A stretch of 64,000 bases of DNA from contig CAJULG010000005.1 in assembly GCA_910587045.1 (NCBI GenBank), positions 112,618-176,617 of the forward strand. Reading direction: 5' to 3'. The stretch is from an uncultured Lachnospiraceae bacterium (GTDB lineage: Bacteria; Bacillota; Clostridia; Lachnospirales; Lachnospiraceae). Both the position numbers and the translations under genes were made by a program. Shown here in pieces: positions 40,418-48,779 of this stretch; position 1 is the stretch's first letter; each line of letters starts with the position of its first letter. A model generated the notes under the pieces. That model had not been told where the DNA came from. It saw only the letters and a list, made by a program, of their open reading frames with translations, and did no database searches.

Positions 40418-41275
40418 ATGGCATCCATGCGTGACATAAAGCGAAGGAAAGAAAGCGTCACCAGTACGCAGCAGATAACCAAAGCGATGAAACTGGTTGC
40501 CACCGTCAAGCTACAGAAGGCGAAGGCAAGGGCAGAACGGAATAAACCGTACTTTAATACCCTGTACCGGACGATCTCATCCATCCTTTCCAAGACAGAG
40601 CATCTGGAGCATCCCTATCTGTTAGAGAATGGAAGCAGCCGAAAGGCGATGTTTGTCATAACCTCGAATAAGGGTCTGGCAGGCGGCTACAATTCCAATG
40701 TGATCAAGGAAGTGACCGGAAAGGGCTTCCCGGCAGGTGATGTGGATATCTATGCGATCGGCAGAAAGGGTGCGGAAGGACTGGCAAGAAAGGGTTATAA
40801 GATCGTGGAAGACGATTCGGAAGCGATCAATGAGCCGTTATACAAGGATGCGATCGATATTACAAACCGGGTTCTGGAATCCTATACCAGGGGAGAGGTC
40901 GGCGAGATCTATATGGCGTATACGAACTTTAAGAATACGGTATCCCAGGAGGCGAAGCTGATCAGGCTGCTTCCGCTGAATATAGACGAGCTGCCTGCCG
41001 GTGAGGATGAGGATCAGGTATTGATGAATTATGAACCGGAAGCAGAGGAGGCATTAGATGTTCTGATTCCAAAGTATATCGGCAATCTGTTATATGGTGC
41101 GTTTGTAGAAGCGCTGGCCAGTGAAAACGGTGCCAGGATGCAGGCAATGGATTCGGCGACCACCAATGCAGATAATATGATTGCAGATCTATCATTAAAA
41201 TATAATCGGGCAAGGCAGGCTTCTATTACACAGGAATTGACGGAGATCATTGCCGGTTCCGAAGCGATCAGTTAG
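40418..41275 (+). CDS. atpG: F1 subunit gamma of ATP synthase
   Basis: This 285-residue protein has the two terminal helices that form the rotating shaft: MASMRDIKRRKESVTSTQQI at the start, and MDSATTNADNMIADLSLKYN with RARQASITQELTEIIAG at the end. A Rossmann-like middle begins AMFVITSNKGLAGGYNSN. TGGAGGTGACGAATT lies before the ATG. Length and motifs are ordinary. Confidence 0.96.
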   Translation: MASMRDIKRRKESVTSTQQITKAMKLVATVKLQKAKARAERNKPYFNTLYRTISSILSKTEHLEHPYLLENGSSRKAMFVITSNKGLAGGYNSNVIKEVTGKGFPAGDVDIYAIGRKGAEGLARKGYKIVEDDSEAINEPLYKDAIDITNRVLESYTRGEVGEIYMAYTNFKNTVSQEAKLIRLLPLNIDELPAGEDEDQVLMNYEPEAEEALDVLIPKYIGNLLYGAFVEALASENGARMQAMDSATTNADNMIADLSLKYNRARQASITQELTEIIAGSEAIS

Positions 41276-41299
41276 AAATATCAGGAAAAGGAGAAAGTG

Positions 41300-42694
41300 A
41301 TGGCAGATAAGAATATAGGTAAAGTTACCCAGATTATCGGTGCCGTACTGGACATTAAGTTTGGGGAGGGCGAGCTTCCTGAGATTAATGATGCAATCCA
41401 GATTACACGGGAGAACGGTGAAGTTTTAACTGTAGAAGTATCCCAGCACATGGGAGACGATACGGTGAAATGTATTGCCATGGGACCGACGGACGGTCTG
41501 GTGCGTGGTATGGAAGCCGTTGCGACCGGTGGTCCGATCATGGTTCCGGTTGGCGAGAATACCCTGGGCAGAATGTTCAATGTACTGGGTGAACCCATTG
41601 ATAATAAGCCAGCGCCAGAGGTGGAGAAGCATTTTCCAATCCACAGACCTGCGCCAAGCTTTTCAGAACAGGCAACAGAAACAGAGATGCTGGAAACCGG
41701 TATTAAAGTCGTCGACCTCTTATGCCCTTACCAGAAGGGTGGTAAGATCGGTCTGTTCGGCGGTGCCGGTGTAGGTAAGACGGTGCTGATTCAGGAGTTG
41801 ATCCGTAATATCGCAACCGAGCATGGCGGATATTCTGTATTCACCGGTGTAGGAGAGCGAACCAGAGAAGGAAACGATCTGTATCATGAAATGACAGAAT
41901 CCGGCGTTATTAATAAGACGACCATGGTGTTCGGACAGATGAACGAGCCGCCTGGAGCAAGAATGCGGGTAGGCTTATCCGGCCTTACCATGGCAGAGTA
42001 TTTCCGGGATGAAGGCGGTAAGGACGTATTGCTGTTTATTGATAATATTTTCCGTTTTACCCAGGCAGGTTCTGAGGTATCCGCATTGCTTGGACGTGTG
42101 CCGAGTGCGGTAGGTTATCAGCCGACGCTGCAGACAGAGATGGGTGCTTTGCAGGAGCGTATTACATCGACAAAGAAGGGTTCTATTACTTCCGTACAGG
42201 CGGTTTATGTGCCGGCGGATGACCTGACAGACCCGGCTCCGGCAACCACGTTTGCCCATCTGGATGCAACCACCGTATTGTCCCGTTCTATTGTGGAGCT
42301 GGGTATTTATCCGGCGGTAGATCCGTTGGAGTCCACTTCCAGGATCCTGGATCCAAGAGTGGTTGGTGAGGAGCATTATAAGGTAGCCAGAGGCGTACAG
42401 GAAATCCTGCAGAAGTATAAGGAATTACAGGATATTATTGCAATCCTTGGTATGGATGAGCTGTCTGAGGAGGATAAGCTGGTAGTATCCAGAGCCAGAA
42501 AGGTTCAGCGGTTCCTGTCCCAGCCATTCTTCGTAGCAGAGCAGTTTACCGGTCTGGATGGCAAGTATGTGCCGATCGAGGATACGATCCAGGGCTTTAA
42601 GGAAATTCTGGAAGGAAAGCATGATGATATTCCGGAGAGCTATTTCCTGAATGCAGGAAGCATTGAGGATGTTCTTGCCAGAGTACAGAAGTAA
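41300..42694 (+). CDS. atpD: F1 subunit beta of ATP synthase
   Basis: The 464-residue catalytic subunit has Walker A GGAGVGKTVLIQEL, the catalytic Glu segment GVGERTREGNDLYHEM, Walker B DVLLFIDNIFRFTQAG with the DELSEED-like loop DELSEEDKL intact. It synthesises ATP at the three catalytic sites. The ATG at 41300 suits AAAAGGAGAAA (41285-41294); a GTG directly before it is too close. No unusual insertion is seen. Confidence 0.97.
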   Translation: MADKNIGKVTQIIGAVLDIKFGEGELPEINDAIQITRENGEVLTVEVSQHMGDDTVKCIAMGPTDGLVRGMEAVATGGPIMVPVGENTLGRMFNVLGEPIDNKPAPEVEKHFPIHRPAPSFSEQATETEMLETGIKVVDLLCPYQKGGKIGLFGGAGVGKTVLIQELIRNIATEHGGYSVFTGVGERTREGNDLYHEMTESGVINKTTMVFGQMNEPPGARMRVGLSGLTMAEYFRDEGGKDVLLFIDNIFRFTQAGSEVSALLGRVPSAVGYQPTLQTEMGALQERITSTKKGSITSVQAVYVPADDLTDPAPATTFAHLDATTVLSRSIVELGIYPAVDPLESTSRILDPRVVGEEHYKVARGVQEILQKYKELQDIIAILGMDELSEEDKLVVSRARKVQRFLSQPFFVAEQFTGLDGKYVPIEDTIQGFKEILEGKHDDIPESYFLNAGSIEDVLARVQK

Positions 42695-42714
42695 GACAGG
42701 AAAGCAGGTGCAGT

Positions 42715-43113
42715 ATGGCAGATAAGACATTTCGATTAAAGATTATAGCACCGGAACGTATCTTCTTTGAGGATGACGTAGCATTTGTCGAGTTCCGTAC
42801 AACGGAAGGAGATATCGGTGTATATCCGGGGCATATTGCGCTGACATCCATTGTGGCTCCGGGTATTATTAAGATCCATACCGTTTCCGGTGAGATCAGG
42901 GAGGCGGCATTGCTGGATGGCTTTTCAGAGATACTGGCTGATCAGGTCGTAATTCTGGCAGAAGCGGTGGAATGGCCGGAGGAAATCGATGTGAATCGTG
43001 CAAAGGAAGCACAGATTCGTGCAGAGCGGCGGATTCAGTCCGAGGATGGAGATATGGATCGTGCAGAGCTGGCATTAAAGCGTGCGATCGTCAGACAGAG
43101 GATTGCGAAATAA
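42715..43113 (+). CDS. atpC: F1 subunit epsilon of ATP synthase
   Basis: This 132-residue protein begins with the beta-sandwich domain (FRLKIIAPERIFFEDDVAFV, GDIGVYPGHIALTS) and ends in the two-helix domain (INRAKEAQ-type, here VNRAKEAQIRAERRIQ) that regulates ATP hydrolysis. It is the last gene of the atp operon. A strong terminator follows within 15 bases of the stop. Confidence 0.94.
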   Translation: MADKTFRLKIIAPERIFFEDDVAFVEFRTTEGDIGVYPGHIALTSIVAPGIIKIHTVSGEIREAALLDGFSEILADQVVILAEAVEWPEEIDVNRAKEAQIRAERRIQSEDGDMDRAELALKRAIVRQRIAK

Positions 43114-43125
43114 AAGGGAAAAAGG

Positions 43126-43172
43126 AAGACTGTCACGGCTCCCGGAATGGGCGGCCATGGCAGTCTTTTTTT
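43126..43172 (+). terminator. Terminator of the atp operon
   Basis: AAGACTG-TCACGGC pairs with GCCATGG-CAGTCTT (one mismatch, one G-U) around a ~19-base loop, followed by T7. Confidence 0.9.
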
Positions 43173-43318
43173 AATAGAATTCAGCAAAATCAAAAGGAGT
43201 CGGAAAAACTGTTGCCTCATCCGGGTATAACCGGAAAAAACATTGTCTATACTACAGATACGAACGTCTGAAGGCTATTAAATCATTAGCAGCAGATAAT
43301 GGAAATGGAGGCATTTGT

Positions 43319-44074
43319 ATGAAAACATCGGGAAAGATATCGTTAATTGCGCTGGTCTGGCTGGCAGTAGCGGCACAGCTTTTTATTAATCAGGGAATTC
43401 ACCGGCGGGGAGATGTCGTTGAGGCATTCAGCAGCAGTGAGGTGATTCCGGTTGAAGCATGTGTCAGTGTATATGGGGATTTTGGTGATATGACACTGAC
43501 CGGCGAGACCAAGGATATCATGCTGCGAAATCTGGCAAAAAAGCTGGGGATCACGGAAGGATATGAAATTACAGCTTCCGGCGGAGACTCTTATCAGGAA
43601 AGTACGCTGACCAAGGATGGAAAATATGGCAGGACGGTAATTCAGATCGTCAGCATGGATGTAAAGAATCAGGATGATGAGGCAGCAATACAACAGACAG
43701 TATTAAGCGATATTACCATATATGACGACCTTGCATATGCAATGGAATGTAAAGAGCAGATAGAAGAGATTTATCATGAAATCGGCATGGAACCTAATGT
43801 AAATATCTGTCTGAAGGGAAAGGTTGCCGGCGAGCTTTCTGCCAGCCGCCGCCAGGAACTGACCGGGGATATCCTGGAGAAGCTGAATGCTTCTGTCGTA
43901 CAGGAGATTGACAATGAAAACTATTACTGTCTGTACGGATATACCAGTCAGTTTGAGCGGGTCATCTATCAGAATGGTAAGAAGATCAATGTCAATCTCG
44001 CAATTACCTACAATGAGGAGGAGAACATGAGTTATCTGCGTCTGGCAGTGCCGTATATCAGCCAGTCGTTCTAA
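43319..44074 (+). CDS. YwmB-family TATA-box-binding-like secreted protein
   Basis: The 251-residue protein has an N-terminal signal/anchor (ISLIALVWLAVAAQLFIN) and a domain of about 200 residues with two TBP-like halves, as in Bacillus YwmB (VSVYGDFGDMTLTGETKDIM; VNICLKGKVAGELSASRRQE; CLYGYTSQFERVIYQNGKKI). In Bacillus ywmB also lies just downstream of the atp operon, so position supports the call. The function is not known. AATGGAGG precedes the ATG. Its stop overlaps the stop of the convergent LutC-like gene. Confidence 0.85.
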   Translation: MKTSGKISLIALVWLAVAAQLFINQGIHRRGDVVEAFSSSEVIPVEACVSVYGDFGDMTLTGETKDIMLRNLAKKLGITEGYEITASGGDSYQESTLTKDGKYGRTVIQIVSMDVKNQDDEAAIQQTVLSDITIYDDLAYAMECKEQIEEIYHEIGMEPNVNICLKGKVAGELSASRRQELTGDILEKLNASVVQEIDNENYYCLYGYTSQFERVIYQNGKKINVNLAITYNEEENMSYLRLAVPYISQSF

Positions 44075-44709
44075 TAGCCATATTCCTCTCCGATCAGAAT
44101 GACCTTGATCCTTCCCTTGATACGGGAATAACGTGTAATGACCTCCTGGCAGCAGATGGTTTCCGGCGAAAGACAATCGCCGCAGATTCCGGTTACTGCG
44201 CAGGGGGTTTTGCAGTTTAATCGAACCGTATTCGGAGGCGTGGCACAGTTCTTCACACGTCTGATCGCACTTTCTACATCCGGGCAGACCTTATTCATGC
44301 CCGCTAATATGATCACATTCTCCGGGCCATGGATCAGACAGGCCACCCGGTTTCCTGCACCATCAATATTCACCAGTTGTCCGTCCAGGGTGATGGCGTT
44401 GGTACTCATCAGGTAATAATCCGCCAGTGTTGCCTTTGCATATAACTCCCGGCGTTCCTCCGGTGTGGAAGCAGTCATGCGGTCGATCAGGGTGTAATCC
44501 CGCTTTTGTAACTGCTCCATCAGACCGGTTTCATTCAGGGTCATGGAACCGCCCCAGCTGATAACGGAATGCTCCGGCATCAGGGAGAGGGCTGTCTGGA
44601 CTGCAGATGCCCCGTCCGGACAATAATAACCCTCCATATTTCTTTTTTCTAAGTTCTTGATGATTGTGGCTGCCTGATTTTCATAAAAGATTGCTTTTGG
44701 TGTTGCCAT
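44071..44709 (-). CDS. LutC/YkgG-type LUD-domain protein
   Basis: This 212-residue protein belongs to the LUD (DUF162) family. The sequence includes MPEHSVISWGGSMTLNETGL, the conserved glycine-rich loop, then NAITLDGQLVNIDGAGNRVA and VIILAGMNKVCPDVESAIRR. Four cysteines near the end (NCATPPNTVRLNCKTPCAVTG and CGDC) could bind a cluster or metal, as in stand-alone LUD proteins. Related proteins take part in lactate oxidation with LutA and LutB, but neither is adjacent, so the role is uncertain. The ATG at 44709 has AAGGAGAACCT upstream; the longer form adds atypical sequence. Confidence 0.85.
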   Translation of the reverse strand: MATPKAIFYENQAATIIKNLEKRNMEGYYCPDGASAVQTALSLMPEHSVISWGGSMTLNETGLMEQLQKRDYTLIDRMTASTPEERRELYAKATLADYYLMSTNAITLDGQLVNIDGAGNRVACLIHGPENVIILAGMNKVCPDVESAIRRVKNCATPPNTVRLNCKTPCAVTGICGDCLSPETICCQEVITRYSRIKGRIKVILIGEEYGY

Positions 44710-44795
44710 AGGTTCTCCTTTCCAACTACGTTTTTTCTTTGCTACTATAAGTTGAAAATAATTATAGATAAGACAGAATCGCTCTGTCAAGGATT

Positions 44796-45314
44796 TCAGA
44801 TTAATATAGTAAGATCTGCCGGATAGTTTTCCTCAATTAAAATGTAATTGCAGCCATATGTCTGACACATGGATAAAAAATATGCATTATCCTCCAGCAC
44901 GAAATCCATCGTGCAGTCGGTATCATCCAGACGCTGTTCGATCACATTGGCATATTTTTTTATATCTTCAAAATGTCCTTCAATATAGTTCCTGCTCATT
45001 ACAAGACAGCAGTAACGGATATTCTTCCGGTATTCGTCAGTAAAATCCTTCCTCCAGTCAAACGGAATGTAACAGCCTTCTATGATCAGATTCTGATTGT
45101 TTTCAATGGCGGTCTTTATGATCTCTCGGACGATCGGCCATAGATATGATACCAAGGCTCTATCGTTTTCAGGTGTCAGATCCGTATTTCCGCTTCGGAT
45201 CAGTCCCATTTTCAAGAGATCCAGAGATAAGCAGGGGTATTTGTAACTTTCAAGAAGCTTCTGTGCCAGCAGGGTCTTGCCGGTATGGGAAGCTCCTGTG
45301 ATCAGTAGGATCAT
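44796..45314 (-). CDS. P-loop NTPase/kinase of the AAA_33 (zeta-like) type
   Basis: The 172-residue protein has Walker A GASHTGKTLLAQKLLE at the very N-terminus, then a small-molecule-kinase-like region with Asp in SLDLLKMGLI and LIIEGCYIPFDW, and further helices carrying basic residues (FTDEYRKNIRYC). The shape is that of adenylate-kinase-like or zeta-type P-loop phosphotransferases; the substrate is not apparent. AAAGGAGGAAAAAGC lies upstream of the ATG at 45314; the longer reading to 45377 has no site. No antitoxin-like partner gene is next to it. Confidence 0.75.
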   Translation of the reverse strand: MILLITGASHTGKTLLAQKLLESYKYPCLSLDLLKMGLIRSGNTDLTPENDRALVSYLWPIVREIIKTAIENNQNLIIEGCYIPFDWRKDFTDEYRKNIRYCCLVMSRNYIEGHFEDIKKYANVIEQRLDDTDCTMDFVLEDNAYFLSMCQTYGCNYILIEENYPADLTILI

Positions 45315-45394
45315 GCTTTTTCCTCCTTTAAGCCCGGGTTTTACTCTGACTGTATCACAGATGTTCCGATGATTCAATGTGCGGTGTACAATAC

Positions 45395-45423
45395 TTTACA
45401 AGCATGAAAAAATGGGGTAAGAT
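45395..45423 (+). promoter_or_regulatory. Promoter of the phosphoribosyltransferase-like gene
   Basis: TTTACA (45395-45400), 17 bases, TAAGAT (45418-45423). The gene starts 41 bases downstream behind AGAGGAGG. Confidence 0.6.
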
Positions 45424-45464
45424 AGAGGAACAGTCAGTTAGATTACCCAGAGGAGGTTTATAGT

Positions 45465-46106
45465 ATGGAGAGAAGAGCGATCAAAGTAAATGCCCAGTAT
45501 AATAACCTGTTGTATGTGCAGATCATTCCCGGACATTTTGCTACCAACCATTCCCATATTAATTTTTATATGGATATGACAACCCTGAAGACCAGACAAA
45601 GCATGGCAATGGCAGCGGCCAGATCTATTGTGCATGAGTATGTAAACAGTACGGTTATTGATACCATTGTCTGTATGGATGGAACCGAGGTTATCGGTGC
45701 TTATCTGGCAGAGGAACTAACAGCAGCAGGCTTCATGTCCATGAACGCGCATAAGACCATCTATGTGGTCTCACCGGAGATGAATTCAGTAGGACAGCTC
45801 GTGTTCTCCGATAATCTGCAGCCTATGATCCGGAATAAGCATGTCCTGCTGTTATTAGCAACTGCAACCACCGGACGCACCATTGAACGGGCGCTGGAGT
45901 GTATTGACTATTATGGAGGAAGCATAGCAGGAGTATCCTCTCTGTTCTCAGCCGTAGAAAAAATAGGTGATCATGAGATTCATTCCATATTCAAGATGAG
46001 TGATTTCCCGGAGTACAAGACCTATGCGCACAACGAATGCCCTTATTGCAAAGCCGGCCAGAAACTCGACGCCATCGTCAATAGTTACGGATACATGAAA
46101 CTATGA
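45465..46106 (+). CDS. Phosphoribosyltransferase-like protein (orotate PRT-type)
   Basis: This 213-residue protein resembles type I phosphoribosyltransferases of the orotate type. VIDTIVCMDGTEVIGAYLAE is the early strand-loop, and VLLLLATATTGRTIERALEC occupies the PRPP-binding position, though the usual acidic DD pair of the PRPP loop is replaced by AT. A CPYCKAG pair (CxxC) near the C-terminus is unusual for a PRT. It may be a regulatory or degenerate member. The gene is monocistronic between its own promoter and a strong terminator. Confidence 0.72.
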   Translation: MERRAIKVNAQYNNLLYVQIIPGHFATNHSHINFYMDMTTLKTRQSMAMAAARSIVHEYVNSTVIDTIVCMDGTEVIGAYLAEELTAAGFMSMNAHKTIYVVSPEMNSVGQLVFSDNLQPMIRNKHVLLLLATATTGRTIERALECIDYYGGSIAGVSSLFSAVEKIGDHEIHSIFKMSDFPEYKTYAHNECPYCKAGQKLDAIVNSYGYMKL

Positions 46107-46120
46107 GCCTTGCAAGGATA

Positions 46121-46177
46121 AAAAAGCAGGAGCCTGCGGAGAGCATGAAATGTTCTCAAGCAGGCTCCTGCTTTTTT
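46121..46177. terminator. Bidirectional terminator between the PRT-like and aminotransferase genes
   Basis: AAAAAGCAGGAGCCTG (46121-46136) pairs with CAGGCTCCTGCTTTTT (46161-46176). T6 follows on the plus strand and the A-run serves the minus strand. Confidence 0.92.
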
Positions 46178-46200
46178 AGACTTATTGGGCGAAGCCCAAC

Positions 46201-46230
46201 ATCGAGCCGCAGCGAAAGCGGAGGCGAGAT
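46201..46230 (+). repeat. Dispersed 29-30 base element, copy B
   Basis: It begins ATCGAGCCG and ends AGGCGAGAT, like copy A at 25201-25229 (minus strand). It is preceded by the small palindrome TTGGGC-GAA-GCCCAA (46185-46199) and lies 23 bases behind the terminator T-run. Confidence 0.6.
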
Positions 46231-46247
46231 GAGCAAGGCGCTCTCTA

Positions 46248-47432
46248 TTATACATATTCCTTCGCCAATGCCTCAAACACCGGAATCGACCGCCGCACCT
46301 TCTCTGTCGGGATGCAGTAACAGATCCGGAAATGACCCGGACAGCCAAAGGTATCACTCGGCACCAGAAGCAGATCATGCTGCTTGGCCCGTTCACAGAA
46401 GGCCCCGGCATCTGCTTCCAGTGCCTTCGGGAACATATAGAAGGTTCCGCCCGGTTCCACGATCTCGAATCCGATCCGGGTCAGCTCTTTATACAGAATG
46501 TTTTTATTTTCTTCATACACAGAAATATCGGAGGTAGTATCCAGTACACTGGTTATGGCCAGTTGGATCAAAGATGGCGGGCAGTTATGACCGATTCCCC
46601 GGGAAATCTGTCCGCACATATCGATGATCAGTGCAGCATCCTCACATGCCGGATTTACTGCCACATATCCGATCCGTTCCCCCGGCAGGGAAACGGATTT
46701 ACTGAAGGAATAGCAGATAATGGTATTATCATAGTGCTTTGCCACAAATGGGGAGTCCGCTCCCTGGAAAATAATCTCCCGGTATGGCTCGTCCGAAATA
46801 ATATATATAGTGTGACCGTATTCTCTGGACTTTTCAGACAGAATGGCCGCCAACCGGTCAATGGTAGCAGTCGAGTATACGATACCGGAAGGATTGTTCG
46901 GCGTATTGATCAACACAGCCATTGTCTTCGGCGTGATCATGGATTCAAAGGCTTCAAAATTAATCTGAAAGCTGGTGACATCCGCAGGAACTACATTTAA
47001 TACGGCGCCGGTCTGATTTACATAATGATAGTATTCCGGAAAAAACGGGGCAAACGTAATGACCTCATCTCCCGGCACCGTAACTGCACGCACTGCATGT
47101 GCGATCGCACCGGCGGCGCCCACTGCCATGAAGATGTGTTCAATTTTAAAATTCATGTCAAATCTGCGATTCAGGGAATCAGCGATTGCCTGGCGTACCG
47201 AAGGAATGCCCAGGCTCGGGCTGTACCCGTGGAGGGCAACCGGATCGGTATTCTGGATCAGGTCAACCAGAGCATCACTGAATGCCTGCGGGGTCGGGAC
47301 GCTCGGATTCCCCAGACTGTAATCAAAGACATTCTCGTAGCCGATCTCCTTTGCCCGTCTGGAGCCATAATCAAATAGTTCACGAATGGCTGACTTCTGG
47401 GAAGTCATATCAATATAGTGTTGTGACAGCAT
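46248..47432 (-). CDS. PLP-dependent class I/II aminotransferase
   Basis: The 394-residue fold-type I enzyme carries the PLP lysine in ICYSFSKSVSLPGERIGY, the Asn/Asp ring contacts in NTPNNPSGIVYS and IISDEPYREI, and an arginine near the C-terminus in GHFRICYC for substrate carboxylate. The N-terminus (YSLGNPSVPTPQAFSDALVD) resembles aspartate/branched or aromatic aminotransferases of the AspC-like Ib group; the amino acid is not defined. AAGGAGAGTAAAC lies before the ATG. It is convergent with the PRT-like gene. Confidence 0.92.
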   Translation of the reverse strand: MLSQHYIDMTSQKSAIRELFDYGSRRAKEIGYENVFDYSLGNPSVPTPQAFSDALVDLIQNTDPVALHGYSPSLGIPSVRQAIADSLNRRFDMNFKIEHIFMAVGAAGAIAHAVRAVTVPGDEVITFAPFFPEYYHYVNQTGAVLNVVPADVTSFQINFEAFESMITPKTMAVLINTPNNPSGIVYSTATIDRLAAILSEKSREYGHTIYIISDEPYREIIFQGADSPFVAKHYDNTIICYSFSKSVSLPGERIGYVAVNPACEDAALIIDMCGQISRGIGHNCPPSLIQLAITSVLDTTSDISVYEENKNILYKELTRIGFEIVEPGGTFYMFPKALEADAGAFCERAKQHDLLLVPSDTFGCPGHFRICYCIPTEKVRRSIPVFEALAKEYV

Positions 47433-47611
47433 GTTTACTCTCCTTATCTGTATTTAAATATTACATTTATGTACTGTGTTCTATTGTATCGCTATTGAGG
47501 AAATAATGCAATCCCGGGGGTGTTTTAGGAATAAAACACTAATTAGAAAAAAACGGTTGCATTATATAATGTTAAATGGCATAATTTATTTTAAACAATA
47601 CTAAATAGAAA

Positions 47612-47641
47612 TTGACAATATATAGACAATGAGATTATAAT
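47612..47641 (+). promoter_or_regulatory. Promoter of the (p)ppGpp synthetase island
   Basis: TTGACA (47612-47617), 18 bases, TATAAT (47636-47641): both hexamers perfect. The surrounding ~150 bases are very AT-rich. Confidence 0.82.
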
Positions 47642-47681
47642 AAACTAATTAAAATATATTGAAAACAAAGAGGTGATGGAT

Positions 47682-47861
47682 ATGACTGAGGCAGGTATGG
47701 TAATGGATCGGTTTATGGAACGATTAGGCAATAATGAGTTTGCAAAAGAGAATCAGCCAAATGATGGCCCGGAGATTAGTCTGGATTTTATTGATGAGCA
47801 ATTGCAGTTATATTCCGAACTTTTGAAATCCGGCATTATAGAAGCAGCTTTGGGTGAGTAA
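47682..47861 (+). CDS. Small acidic protein, first gene of the synthetase island
   Basis: This protein of about 59 residues begins MTEAGMVMDRFMERLGNNEF and is mostly helical and acidic (ISLDFIDEQLQLYSELLKSG). I do not recognise it. The ATG at 47682 suits AGAGGTG (47669-47675); the ATG at 47676 is too close to it. It precedes the synthetase gene by 14 bases. Size and position fit an antitoxin or regulatory peptide, but nothing in its sequence proves that. The bases are AT-rich like the rest of the island. Confidence 0.65.
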   Translation: MTEAGMVMDRFMERLGNNEFAKENQPNDGPEISLDFIDEQLQLYSELLKSGIIEAALGE

Positions 47862-47875
47862 AGGATGGATGCGTT

Positions 47876-48769
47876 ATGCTGAATACGGAGAAGGAACAGA
47901 CTGATTTTTGCAAAGAGTTTAATATATCAGATGACAAATTCAGAGATTCTCGACTAACATGGATGGAATTGGAGCAGATTGCAGAGGACTTTGAAAGCAA
48001 AAGGAATGAACATCAAAACACTTTAAAACGGTACGCAGAGGTATTACAAAAGTGTTCGGGTGTTCATTCTTTCCGTTACAGGGTAAAAGATACGAAGCAT
48101 TTAATTGAAAAGATTATTCGTAAGAATCCTAAATATCTGGAGATGGGAAATGTGTTATCTTTAAATAATTATGAGCAGGAGCTTACTGATCTGATGGGTA
48201 TTCGTCTTTTACTTCTGTTTAAGGAGGATTGGCTTGAGGTTCATAATTATTTAATGGAAATGTATAAGGCTGTACTGATAGAGCCGCCATTTGCATATGT
48301 GCGGGAAGGCGATGATACTCATTTATATGATGGCAGAATTGAAGTAAGAAAAGAGAAACCATATAGATCTGTTCATTATGTGATTCGCTCAGATAAAGAA
48401 TTAGCAATTGAAATACAAGTTCGAACTTTATATGAGGAGGCATGGAGCGAGATTGATCATAAACTGCGCTATCCGTATAATCTGACCAATGAAATGCTGG
48501 CGAATTATATTAATATTATGAACCGTCTTACCGGGATGGGAGATGAAATGGGAACTTTTATTCATAGTTATATCCGGAATTTTCAAGAGAATTTACAGAA
48601 TGGCATTTTAGATGATAATGAAGTATATCAGTTTGTTTTGCAAGAAATTAAGAAATGTGATAATGAAGAAATAAAGCAAGCGATAGCGGATAAAATTAAA
48701 CAGGCTGATAATTATCATGAAATGATGAAAATGTCAGATTTACTAAAGGATACTTTGAAATACAGATAG
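47876..48769 (+). CDS. Small alarmone synthetase, RelA/SpoT domain
   Basis: The 297-residue protein carries an intact synthetase domain: the ATP-contacting RYRVKDTKHLIEKI, catalytic Asp105 in DLMGIRLL, the G-stacking Tyr in YRSVHYVI (Tyr168), and Glu179 in EIQVRTLYEEAWSEIDHKLR. No HD hydrolase, TGS or ACT domain is present, so this is a stand-alone synthetase. The helical N- and C-terminal extensions of ~60 and ~95 residues are longer than in RelP or RelQ. It could make (p)ppGpp, ppApp or modify tRNA as toxSAS proteins do. It lies in an AT-rich three-gene unit between unknown proteins. Confidence 0.88.
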   Translation: MLNTEKEQTDFCKEFNISDDKFRDSRLTWMELEQIAEDFESKRNEHQNTLKRYAEVLQKCSGVHSFRYRVKDTKHLIEKIIRKNPKYLEMGNVLSLNNYEQELTDLMGIRLLLLFKEDWLEVHNYLMEMYKAVLIEPPFAYVREGDDTHLYDGRIEVRKEKPYRSVHYVIRSDKELAIEIQVRTLYEEAWSEIDHKLRYPYNLTNEMLANYINIMNRLTGMGDEMGTFIHSYIRNFQENLQNGILDDNEVYQFVLQEIKKCDNEEIKQAIADKIKQADNYHEMMKMSDLLKDTLKYR

Positions 48770-48779
48770 AGGGGGAATT

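Noticed and set aside
44796..45314. P-loop kinase as a zeta toxin
   Set aside because: No epsilon-like antitoxin or other partner is next to it, and the P-loop fold is shared by many small-molecule kinases.
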